The notes beneath the pieces are model-generated. The model did not search any database and was not told where the DNA came from. It worked only from the letters and a program-made list of their open reading frames with translations. 64,000 bases of DNA from Streptomyces acidiscabies (GTDB lineage: Bacteria; Actinomycetota; Actinomycetes; Streptomycetales; Streptomycetaceae): NCBI RefSeq assembly GCF_020010905.1, contig NZ_JAGJBY010000002.1, forward strand, positions 2,108,001 through 2,172,000, in the 5' to 3' direction. Positions 25,982 to 33,487 of this stretch are shown piece by piece (position 1 is the stretch's first letter; each line of letters opens with the position of its first letter). The position numbers were made by a program, and so were the translations under genes.

Positions 25982-26013
25982 GTGCCCGGCACTCGAAAAT
26001 GAGTGCCGGGCAC
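25982..26013 (+). terminator. Terminator of the xylFGH operon
   Basis: GTGCCCGGCACTC (25982-25994) pairs perfectly with 26001-26013 around GAAAAT: a 13 bp stem, 18 bases after the xylH stop. TTTTTT at 25967-25972 lies just before it. It separates xylFGH from dxs. Confidence 0.9.
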
Positions 26014-26157
26014 AGCCATGTCATAGGTTCACCGGATGATGGGTACGGCCGAACGAGTGACGTACGACGCACGGCCCGAAGTCCGGCCACCGGGACGGAA
26101 CATTAGACTCGTCAAGCCCGGTAACAGCTCGAACAGCTCTACTGCAAGGAGGCACGG

Positions 26158-28083
26158 GTGCCGCTGCTGACCCGCATCACGGGACCGCGCGATCTGGACC
26201 GGCTCAGCCCGGAGGAGCTGGACCAGCTTGCCGGGGAGATCCGGACCTTCCTCGTCGAAGCCGTCTCCAAGACCGGCGGCCACCTCGGCCCGAACCTCGG
26301 CGTGGTCGAGCTGACCATCGCCCTGCACCGCGTGTTCGAGTCCCCCAGGGACAAGGTGCTGTGGGACACCGGTCACCAGTCCTACGTGCACAAGCTCCTC
26401 ACCGGCCGCCAGGACTTCTCGAAGCTCAAACAGAAGGGCGGCCTCTCCGGCTACCCCGCGCAGGGCGAGTCCGAGCACGACGTCATCGAGAACAGTCACG
26501 CCTCCACGGTCCTCGGCTGGGCCGACGGCATCGCCAAGGGCAACGAGATCCTCGGCCGGGACGACAGAGTCGTCGCCGTCATCGGGGACGGCGCCCTGAC
26601 CGGCGGCATGGCCTGGGAGGCGCTCAACAACATCGCCGACGCGAAGGACCGCCCGCTGGTCATCGTCGTCAACGACAACGAGCGCTCCTACGCGCCCACC
26701 ATCGGCGGCCTCGCCAACCACCTCGCGACCCTGCGCACCACGGACGGCTACGAGCGCTTCCTGGCGCGCGGCAAGGACCTCCTGGAGCGCACCCCGGTCG
26801 TCGGCAAGCCCCTCTTCGACACCCTGCACGGCGCGAAGAAGGGCCTCAAGGACTTCATCGCCCCCCAGGGCATGTTCGAGGACCTCGGCCTGAAGTACCT
26901 CGGCCCGATCGACGGCCACGACATCGAGGCCCTGGAGTCGGCCCTGTCGCGCGCCAAGGGCTTCGGCGGACCGGTCATCGTCCACTGCATCACCGAGAAG
27001 GGCCGCGGCTACCGGCCCGCCCTCCAGGACGAGGCGGACCGCTTCCACGGCATCGGCCCCATCCACCCCGACACCGGCCTGCCGGTCAAGGCGTCCGGCG
27101 CCGACTGGACGTCCGTGTTCGGCGACGAGATGGTGGCGCTCGGCAAGGAGCGCGAGGACATCGTCGCGATCACCGCCGCGATGCTCCAGCCGGTCGGCCT
27201 GAAGCGGTTCGCGGAGGAGTTCCCCGACCGCATCTACGACGTCGGCATCGCCGAGCAGCACGGCGCCGTCTCCGCCGCGGGCCTCGCGTACGCGGGCGTG
27301 CACCCCGTCTTCGCCGTGTACGCGACGTTCCTGAACCGCGCCTTCGACCAGGTCCTCATGGACGTCGCCCTGCACAAGTGCGGCGTGACGTTCGTCCTGG
27401 ACCGCGCGGGGGTCACCGGCACCGACGGCGCCTCCCACAACGGCATGTGGGACATGTCGATCCTCCAGGTCGTCCCCGGCCTGCGCCTCGCCGCCCCGCG
27501 CGACGCCGACCAGGTCCGCGCGCAGCTGCGCGAGGCCGTCGCCGTCGACGACGCGCCGACCGTCGTGCGCTTCTCCAAGGGCGCCGTCGGCCCCGCCGTA
27601 CCCGCCGTCGGGCGTGTCGGTGGCATGGACGTGCTGCGCGAGCCCGGGACGGACCGGCCGGACGTCCTGCTGGTGTCCGTGGGCGCGCTCGCGCCGATGT
27701 GCCTGGAGATCGCCTCGCTGCTCGACAAGCAGGGGATCACGACGACGGTCGTCGACCCGCGCTGGGTCAAGCCGGTCGACGAGGCGATGGCACCGCTCGC
27801 CGAGCGGCACCGGGTCGTCGTCACCGTCGAGGACAACTCGCGCGTCGGCGGCGTCGGTTCGGCGGTCGCGCAGGCGCTGCGGGACGCGGGCGTCGACGTA
27901 CCTCTGCGTGACTTCGGCATCCCGCCGCGCTTCCTCGACCACGCCTCCCGCGCGGAGGTCATGGCGGAGATCGGCCTGACCGCGCCGGACATCGCGCGCC
28001 AGGTCACCGGCCTCGTCTCGAAGCTCGACGGCAGGTACGGCACCGCCGCCGAGGTGGGTTCCGTGGAGCCCGCGCGCGACTGA
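26158..28083 (+). CDS. dxs: 1-deoxy-D-xylulose-5-phosphate synthase
   Basis: This TPP enzyme (641 residues) makes DXP from pyruvate and glyceraldehyde 3-phosphate, the first step of the MEP isoprenoid route. Conserved features are SKTGGHLGPNLGVVELTIALH, the TPP/Mg motif IGDGALTGGMAWEALNN, the transketolase-type VGIAEQHGAVSAAGLA and the C-terminal domain VVDPRWVKPVD. The GTG start has AAGGAGG. It follows xylFGH but is separated by a terminator. Streptomycetes often carry more than one dxs; whether this is the only copy cannot be told here. Confidence 0.95.
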   Translation: MPLLTRITGPRDLDRLSPEELDQLAGEIRTFLVEAVSKTGGHLGPNLGVVELTIALHRVFESPRDKVLWDTGHQSYVHKLLTGRQDFSKLKQKGGLSGYPAQGESEHDVIENSHASTVLGWADGIAKGNEILGRDDRVVAVIGDGALTGGMAWEALNNIADAKDRPLVIVVNDNERSYAPTIGGLANHLATLRTTDGYERFLARGKDLLERTPVVGKPLFDTLHGAKKGLKDFIAPQGMFEDLGLKYLGPIDGHDIEALESALSRAKGFGGPVIVHCITEKGRGYRPALQDEADRFHGIGPIHPDTGLPVKASGADWTSVFGDEMVALGKEREDIVAITAAMLQPVGLKRFAEEFPDRIYDVGIAEQHGAVSAAGLAYAGVHPVFAVYATFLNRAFDQVLMDVALHKCGVTFVLDRAGVTGTDGASHNGMWDMSILQVVPGLRLAAPRDADQVRAQLREAVAVDDAPTVVRFSKGAVGPAVPAVGRVGGMDVLREPGTDRPDVLLVSVGALAPMCLEIASLLDKQGITTTVVDPRWVKPVDEAMAPLAERHRVVVTVEDNSRVGGVGSAVAQALRDAGVDVPLRDFGIPPRFLDHASRAEVMAEIGLTAPDIARQVTGLVSKLDGRYGTAAEVGSVEPARD

Positions 28084-28209
28084 CACGCCTGGATGGGCCG
28101 GATTCTTCACTACTTAGGGTGATGGATTCGGCCCATTCGCGTTAACGGAGTGAAAGCCGGGCATACGACCTACGCCCCTCTCGATGATCAGGCGTGGGAG
28201 GTCAGACCC

Positions 28210-29706
28210 GTGACCAGCAGCATCTTCCGGACGAAACAGGTCGAGCAGTCGATCGAGGACACCGAGGAGCCCGAGCACGCCCTCAAGAAGTCCCTGTCGG
28301 CCCTCGATCTGACGGTCTTCGGCGTCGGTGTCATCATCGGCACCGGCATCTTCGTCCTGACCGGCACGGTCGCCAAGAACAACGCGGGCCCGGCCACCGC
28401 CCTCGCCTTCGTCGTCGCCGGAGTCGTCTGCGCGCTCGCCGCGCTGTGCTACGCCGAGTTCGCGTCCACGGTCCCGGTGGCGGGTTCCGCGTACACGTTC
28501 AGCTACGCCTCGCTGGGCGAGCTGCCCGCCTGGATCATCGGCTGGGACCTGGTCCTGGAGTTCGCGCTCGGCACGGCGGTGGTGGCCGTCGGCTGGTCCG
28601 GGTACATCGCCTCGCTGCTCGACAACGCGGGCTGGCACCTGCCCGCCGCGCTGAGCGGCCGGGACGGCGCGGACGGCTTCGGCTTCGACATCCTCGCGGC
28701 GGCCCTCGTCCTCGTCCTCACGGGCATCCTCGTCCTCGGTACGAAGCTCTCCGCGCGCGTGACGTCGGTCGTCGTCGCCATCAAGGTGACCGTCGTCCTC
28801 GTCGTCATCATCGCGGGCGCCTTCTTCATCAAGGGCGACAACTACCACCCCTTCATCCCGAAGTCCCAGCCGGTCGACGCGGGCGGCGACCTCCAGTCCC
28901 CCCTGATCCAGCTCATGTTCGGCTGGGCCCCTTCCAACTTCGGCGTGATGGGCATCTTCACGGCCGCCTCGGTCGTCTTCTTCGCCTTCATCGGCTTCGA
29001 CGTGGTCGCGACAGCCGCCGAGGAGACCAAGAACCCCCAGCGGGACATGCCCCGGGGCATCCTCGGCTCACTGCTGATCTGTACGACGCTGTACGTGGCC
29101 GTCTCCGTCGTCGTCACCGGCATGCAGCACTACACGGACCTCTCGGTCACCGCCCCGCTCGCGGACGCCTTCAAGGCCACCGGACACCCCTGGTTCGCGG
29201 GGTTCATCAGCTTCGGCGCGGCGGTCGGCCTCACCACGGTCTGCATGATCCTGCTCCTCGGCCAGACCCGCGTCTTCTTCGCGATGAGCCGCGACGGCCT
29301 CCTGCCGACGTTCTTCTCCCACGTCCACCCCCGCTACCGCACCCCCCACCGCCCCACGATCCTCCTCGGCGTGATCATCGCGATCGTCGCCGGCTTCACG
29401 CCCCTCAGTGAACTCGCCGAACTGGTCAACATCGGCACCCTGTTCGCGTTCGTGGTCGTAGCCATCGGCGTGGTCCTCCTGCGCCGCTCCCGCCCCGACC
29501 TGCCGCGCGCCTTCCACACCCCGTGGGTCCCGGTGATCCCGATCCTCTCGGTCGCGGCATCCATGTGGCTGATGCTGAACCTCCCGGCCGAGACGTGGCT
29601 GCGGTTCGGGATCTGGATGGCGATCGGGTTCGCGGTGTACTTCCTGTACGGGAGGAAGAACAGCAAGCTGGAGCAGCGGGGTGGGGGAGTGCCGGTCGGC
29701 AAGTAG
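28210..29706 (+). CDS. APC-family cationic amino-acid-type permease
   Basis: This membrane transporter (498 residues) is of the amino acid-polyamine-organocation superfamily, close to the CAT group. It has about 12 or more helices; helix 1 carries the substrate-backbone motif VIIGTGIFVLTG, and helix 6 is FFAFIGFDVVATAAEE. The GTG at 28210 has GGGAGG eight bases upstream and precedes the conserved N-terminal KQVEQSI..HALKKSLSALDL; a longer frame reaches 28150. It is a single gene facing the convergent HxlR gene. The actual amino acid carried cannot be told. Confidence 0.87.
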   Translation: MTSSIFRTKQVEQSIEDTEEPEHALKKSLSALDLTVFGVGVIIGTGIFVLTGTVAKNNAGPATALAFVVAGVVCALAALCYAEFASTVPVAGSAYTFSYASLGELPAWIIGWDLVLEFALGTAVVAVGWSGYIASLLDNAGWHLPAALSGRDGADGFGFDILAAALVLVLTGILVLGTKLSARVTSVVVAIKVTVVLVVIIAGAFFIKGDNYHPFIPKSQPVDAGGDLQSPLIQLMFGWAPSNFGVMGIFTAASVVFFAFIGFDVVATAAEETKNPQRDMPRGILGSLLICTTLYVAVSVVVTGMQHYTDLSVTAPLADAFKATGHPWFAGFISFGAAVGLTTVCMILLLGQTRVFFAMSRDGLLPTFFSHVHPRYRTPHRPTILLGVIIAIVAGFTPLSELAELVNIGTLFAFVVVAIGVVLLRRSRPDLPRAFHTPWVPVIPILSVAASMWLMLNLPAETWLRFGIWMAIGFAVYFLYGRKNSKLEQRGGGVPVGK

Positions 29707-29746
29707 GCGCGCGCGGATGGAGCGTGATCGTTCTCGCGGTTCGCTC

Positions 29747-30157
29747 TCAGTCGCGTGACGCGCCGTCCGTGGCGCGGGCCCGGTGCGCGCGGATCTCGTC
29801 GTGGTGGTCGGCGGCCCAGCCGATCAGGGATGTCACGATCTCGTGGAGGCCGCGCCCCAGCGGGGTGAGGGCGTACTCGACGCGCGGTGGGACCTCCGCG
29901 TATGCGGTGCGGGTGATCAGACCGTCCTCCCGGAGCTGGCGGAGCGTGAGGGTGAGCATCCGCTGGGAGATTCCGGGGACCTGGCGCTGTAGGTCGGTGT
30001 AGCGCAGCGGGCCGGTCTCCACGACCGCGATGAGGAGCAGGCTCCATTTGTCGCCGACACGGTCGAGGACCTGCCGGATGAACTCCATGTGCTCGGCGGG
30101 GATGCGGGCACAGGGCCCCACCGCCGCCGCGCCGACCGAACTGCCGGTGACCTCCAT
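29747..30157 (-). CDS. HxlR-family transcriptional regulator with N-terminal Cys
   Basis: This winged-helix regulator of about 136 residues matches the HxlR (DUF24) family: GDKWSLLLIAVVETGPLRYTDLQRQVPGISQRML is the usual core, ending with YALTPLGRGLHEIV. An N-terminal Cys (residue 16, GPCARI) lies near the redox-sensing Cys of YodB/CatR-type members, though several residues farther from the core than usual. The gene is divergent from a DsbA-azoreductase-dioxygenase operon that it probably controls. An ATG at 30166 is an alternative, but the GAGAGGA site fits the ATG at 30157 better. Confidence 0.85.
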   Translation of the reverse strand: MEVTGSSVGAAAVGPCARIPAEHMEFIRQVLDRVGDKWSLLLIAVVETGPLRYTDLQRQVPGISQRMLTLTLRQLREDGLITRTAYAEVPPRVEYALTPLGRGLHEIVTSLIGWAADHHDEIRAHRARATDGASRD

Positions 30158-30229
30158 GACGCACATTCCTCTCCGGCACGAACACCGATGTGCCTTTTGT
30201 ATCGGCTTCCATACTGGCCCATCATGACG

Positions 30230-30246
30230 CTACGAACAAAACGTAG
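30230..30246. promoter_or_regulatory. Operator candidate between hxlR-type gene and the redox operon
   Basis: CTACG-AACAAAA-CGTAG is a 5+5 inverted repeat with a 7-base spacer in the short divergent region, about 30 bases before the DsbA-like start. A second weak dyad, GTAT...ATAC, lies at 30199-30215. The location suits HxlR control of both directions. Confidence 0.4.
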
Positions 30247-30275
30247 GAATCAAGCGCAGGCAAGAGAGGCGCGTC

Positions 30276-30992
30276 ATGAAGATCGAGATCTGGGCCGAGG
30301 TCACCTGCCCCTGGTGCGGACTGGGCAGCCACCGTCTGGACCGGGCCGTGGAGCGGTTCGAGCACGGCGACGAGGTGGAGGTCGTCCACCACTCGTTCCC
30401 GCTGAGCAGCAGCTTCCCCGAGGGGGACACCTTCTCCGTCCGCGAGGCACTGCTCCGCCGGTACGGTATGGGCGGCAGCCAGGCCGAGGCCTCGACCCGG
30501 CGGATCGAGCAGCTCGCCGCCGGCGAGGGCCTCAGCCCGTACCAGGTGCTGGACAACAAGGTCGGCAACACCGACCTGGCGCACGAGTTCCTGGCCCACG
30601 CCAGCGCCCAGGGCAAGAACCGCGAGGCCTGGGACGCGATCTTCCGGACCTACTTCGGCAAGGCCGAACCGGTGTTCTCCCTGGATGACCTCCTGGGGCT
30701 CTCCGACGAACTCGGCCTGGACCGTGAGCAGACCCGCCAGGCCCTCACCGAGCGCCGCTACCGCCGCCACGTCCGCGACGACGCGGCCCGCGCCCAGCGT
30801 CTCGGCGCGAGCGGCGCGCCGTTCATCGTCGTCGACGACCGCTACGGGATCCCCGGCGCCCAGGACAGCGACAGCCTCCTTGAGGTGCTGCGCACGGCCT
30901 GGGACGACAGCCACCCCCTCACCCTCGCCGACGACGCGGGCGACGCCCCGGTCTGCGGCCCCGACGGCTGCGCCGTACCGGCCCGCGGCTGA
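30276..30992 (+). CDS. DsbA-family oxidoreductase, FrnE-like
   Basis: The protein (238 residues) has the active-site pair Cys11-Pro-Trp-Cys14 near the N-terminus (IWAEVTCPWCGLGS), a helical insertion and the cis-Pro region SGAPFIVVDDRYGIPGAQ, all as in FrnE-like cytoplasmic DsbA proteins. The tail has an additional Cys pair (VCGPDGCAVPARG). No signal peptide is present, so it acts in the cytoplasm as a disulfide oxidoreductase or isomerase. It is the first gene of the operon controlled from the divergent HxlR gene. Some relatives are linked to polyketide biosynthesis, but the setting here points to redox stress. Confidence 0.88.
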   Translation: MKIEIWAEVTCPWCGLGSHRLDRAVERFEHGDEVEVVHHSFPLSSSFPEGDTFSVREALLRRYGMGGSQAEASTRRIEQLAAGEGLSPYQVLDNKVGNTDLAHEFLAHASAQGKNREAWDAIFRTYFGKAEPVFSLDDLLGLSDELGLDREQTRQALTERRYRRHVRDDAARAQRLGASGAPFIVVDDRYGIPGAQDSDSLLEVLRTAWDDSHPLTLADDAGDAPVCGPDGCAVPARG

Positions 30993-31043
30993 CCTCCACC
31001 GGTCACCCCCGAACCACCCTTGATCGTTTCGAAAGGCTTCGCC

Positions 31044-31688
31044 ATGTCCTACCTGCTGCACATCGACGCGTCCTCGCTGGGTGATGCCTCCGTCTCCCGT
31101 CAGGTCGCCCGGTCCTTCCGTGACGCGTGGCAGGGCCCGGTCGTCCACCGCGACCTGGCCGTCTCCCCCGCCCCGCACCTGACCGCGGCGGGCATCACCG
31201 CCCGCACCACCGACCCCGCCGAGCACACCCCCGAGCAGGCGAAGGCCGCCGCGGTCCAGGACGAGCTGATCGAGGAGTTCCTCGGCGCCGGCGCCTACCT
31301 GTTCACCGTGCCGCTGTACAACCTCACGATGCCGTCCGTGTTCAAGGCATGGCTGGACCAGATCATGGTCGCCGGGCGCACCCTGAGCTTCGACGCAGCC
31401 CCTGCCACCCTCGGCCGCCCCGCCACGGTGATCTCCGCACGCGGCGGCGGCTACGGCCCCGGCGCCCCGAAGGAGGGCATGGACCACCTGGTGCCCACGC
31501 TGGAAACCGTCCTGGGCCACCCGACCAACCTCGGCCTCGACGTCACCATCGTTCTGCCGGAGCTGACCATGGCCCCGCACGTGCCGATGATGGCTCCGCT
31601 GCTGCCGGTGCACGAGGCGTCCATGACCAAGGCGCACGACGAGGCCCGCCGCCTGGGCTCGACCCTGACCGGCCGGTCGGCCGCCTGA
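31044..31688 (+). CDS. azoR: FMN-dependent NADH azoreductase / quinone reductase
   Basis: The 214-residue protein has the flavodoxin-like AzoR fold: HIDASSLGDASVSRQVAR binds the FMN phosphate, VPLYNLTMPSVFKAWLDQ and SARGGGYGP are the other FMN contacts. AzoR enzymes reduce quinones and azo dyes with two electrons from NADH, avoiding semiquinones. The ATG at 31044 has GAAAGG seven bases upstream; the earlier GTG/TTG frame extension has none. It lies 51 bases after the DsbA-like gene and before an NAD(P)-binding protein. With an HxlR regulator this resembles the YodB-azoR pairing known in Bacillus. Confidence 0.87.
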   Translation: MSYLLHIDASSLGDASVSRQVARSFRDAWQGPVVHRDLAVSPAPHLTAAGITARTTDPAEHTPEQAKAAAVQDELIEEFLGAGAYLFTVPLYNLTMPSVFKAWLDQIMVAGRTLSFDAAPATLGRPATVISARGGGYGPGAPKEGMDHLVPTLETVLGHPTNLGLDVTIVLPELTMAPHVPMMAPLLPVHEASMTKAHDEARRLGSTLTGRSAA

Positions 31689-31724
31689 TCCACCCCTGAA
31701 CCGCCCGAAAGGCGTTTGATCACC

Positions 31725-32390
31725 ATGAGCAACCTCCTTGTCCTCGGCGGCAGTGGCCGCACCGGCGTCCACGTCCTGGAGCACGCCGTCCGGCGCGGCC
31801 ACCACGTCCGCGCCCTCGTCCGCAACCCCGACACAGTGCAGGCGCCGGCCGGCGTCGAACTGATCCAGGGCACCCCCGCCGACATCGACGACCTCCGCAA
31901 GGCCGCCGAAGGCACCGAGGGGGTGATCGGCGCGCTGAACAACGCCCGCGCCTCCGACAATCCGTGGGCCAAGCCGGTCAGTCCGCCGATGTTCATGACC
32001 GACGTCACCCGCAACACGCTCACCGTCATGGGCGAGCAGGGCATCCGCCGCATCGTGCTGACGTCCACGCAGGGCGCGGGCGACGACTGGGCCCGGCTCA
32101 ATCCGCTGGTCAAGGCGTTCATCAACCGGTCGAACCTCAAGGGGGGCTTCGCGGACCACACCGGCGTCGACCAACTCGTCCGCGCCTCGTCCGGCATCGA
32201 CTGGACCCTGGCCCGCGCCGTCACCCTCACCGGCAAGCCCCTCAATGGTCCCGTACGGGCCGCCGAGGCCGGCACCGAAAAGCCCGGAGCACGGATCAAC
32301 CGCGCCGACCTCGCCCAGTTCCTCGTCCAGACGGTCGAGGACGGCACCTGGATCCGCAGAGCCCCCCTCGTCTGGAACGCACGAGGATGA
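31725..32390 (+). CDS. NAD(P)-binding NmrA/SDR-like protein
   Basis: The protein is an atypical short-chain dehydrogenase: Rossmann motif LLVLGGSGRTGVHVLEHA at the N-terminus, the GTEGVIGALNNARAS loop and VLTSTQGAGDDWARL in place of the catalytic Tyr-Lys centre. No YxxxK is visible, so it may sense or bind NAD(P) instead of catalysing, as in NmrA or the quinone-related QOR2 group. It is 221 residues from the ATG at 31725. It sits between azoR and the dioxygenase, in the same direction with short gaps. Confidence 0.8.
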   Translation: MSNLLVLGGSGRTGVHVLEHAVRRGHHVRALVRNPDTVQAPAGVELIQGTPADIDDLRKAAEGTEGVIGALNNARASDNPWAKPVSPPMFMTDVTRNTLTVMGEQGIRRIVLTSTQGAGDDWARLNPLVKAFINRSNLKGGFADHTGVDQLVRASSGIDWTLARAVTLTGKPLNGPVRAAEAGTEKPGARINRADLAQFLVQTVEDGTWIRRAPLVWNARG

Positions 32391-32480
32391 CCCACCCCAT
32401 GATCCACACCCACCCCATGCACAACAGCTGTCCGACCTTAGGCGCGCCGTCCCCCGACGGTGACGCCGGACCGGAGTGAC

Positions 32481-33416
32481 ATGACAACGACCGACACCCC
32501 CCACACCGACATCGCGTTCGACCAGCGCCTGCGCGTCGTGTTCGACGATCTCCAGAAGACGTTCGGGGACGTGGCGCTCAGGCACGGCATCACGTTCGAG
32601 GAGCTGGGCCAGGCCATCACCTACGTGACGAAGCTGGTCGCGTCGGGGGAGTTCCCGCTGGCGGCGATCTCGCTCCTCGGCAACCACCCGATGGAGGTCA
32701 GTTACGGCATGGCCTACGCCCACCCGGAGAAGGACGGCGCCTCCACCTGGATCCCGACCGGGCCCGCCTACGTGCCCGGGGCACCGGAGATCGACAACCC
32801 CGGCGTGCTGCCGATGGCGCCCGACGAGCCCGGCGAGACCCTGCTCGTCTCCGGCACCGTACGCTCCACCTCGGGCAAGCCGCTGCCCGGCGCGGTCGTC
32901 GATCTCTGGCAGACCACCGCCGGCGGCCGGTACGCGGGGCTGACACCCGAGCAGGCAGGACCCCTGGAGGGCCTCGACGTCGTCGACTTCGACCTGCCGA
33001 AATACCACCTCCGCGGCAAGATCGTCGCGGATGCCGAGGGCCGCTACGAGTACCGGACCGTCCTGCCGGGCGTGGAGACCGCAGCGGTGCCGGGCAGCCT
33101 GTTCGACGGCCTCCTGCTCATGCTGGGACGGGCCAACTCGCGCGCGAGGCACATCCACGCGCACATCACCCACGACGACCACCACATGCTCACCCACCAG
33201 ATCCACTTCGACGGCGATCCGCTCGTCGACACGGTCAGCGAGGGCGCGATCGCCCGGGAGCTGATCCACAAGACCGAGCTCCACGACGACGCCGAGTGGG
33301 AAGCACGCGGTCTGACCGGCCCGTACCGCACCCTCACCTGCGACTACACACTCCGCCCCATCGGCTTCGACGAGGTCAAGGACCCGTACGTCCTCGAAGG
33401 CTTCTGGAAACAGTGA
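32481..33416 (+). CDS. Intradiol ring-cleavage dioxygenase (catechol/hydroxyquinol 1,2-type)
   Basis: This 311-residue Fe(III) enzyme cleaves aromatic diols or triols between the hydroxyls. An N-terminal helical domain (RVVFDDLQKTFGDVALRH) is the dimerisation domain of the 1,2-dioxygenase group, and the catalytic domain holds the iron ligands: Tyr in GGRYAGL, Tyr in GRYEYRTV, His in ARHIHAHI and His in HHMLTHQIHF. Substrate (catechol, hydroxyquinol or chloro-forms) cannot be fixed from motifs. The ATG at 32481 has GGAG upstream. No muconate or maleylacetate pathway genes follow, so it looks like part of a detoxification operon. Confidence 0.87.
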   Translation: MTTTDTPHTDIAFDQRLRVVFDDLQKTFGDVALRHGITFEELGQAITYVTKLVASGEFPLAAISLLGNHPMEVSYGMAYAHPEKDGASTWIPTGPAYVPGAPEIDNPGVLPMAPDEPGETLLVSGTVRSTSGKPLPGAVVDLWQTTAGGRYAGLTPEQAGPLEGLDVVDFDLPKYHLRGKIVADAEGRYEYRTVLPGVETAAVPGSLFDGLLLMLGRANSRARHIHAHITHDDHHMLTHQIHFDGDPLVDTVSEGAIARELIHKTELHDDAEWEARGLTGPYRTLTCDYTLRPIGFDEVKDPYVLEGFWKQ

Positions 33417-33436
33417 CCCGGAGCGGCCACACCGAA

Positions 33437-33467
33437 AGAGGGCCCCCGCGTTCTGCGGAGGCCCTCT
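33437..33467. terminator. Bidirectional terminator
   Basis: AGAGGGCC (33437-33444) pairs with 33460-33467, extended inside by CCGC/GCGG around GTTCT with one mismatch. It lies between the convergent dioxygenase and beta-oxidation genes and has A-rich and T/C-rich flanks. Confidence 0.85.
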
Positions 33468-33487
33468 CTCGCGTCAAGCGCCGAACG

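Noticed and set aside
30222..33284. 1020-residue open frame on the - strand
   Set aside because: It is antisense to the DsbA, azoreductase, NAD(P)-binding and dioxygenase genes, which all have clear family motifs; no motif in the frame.
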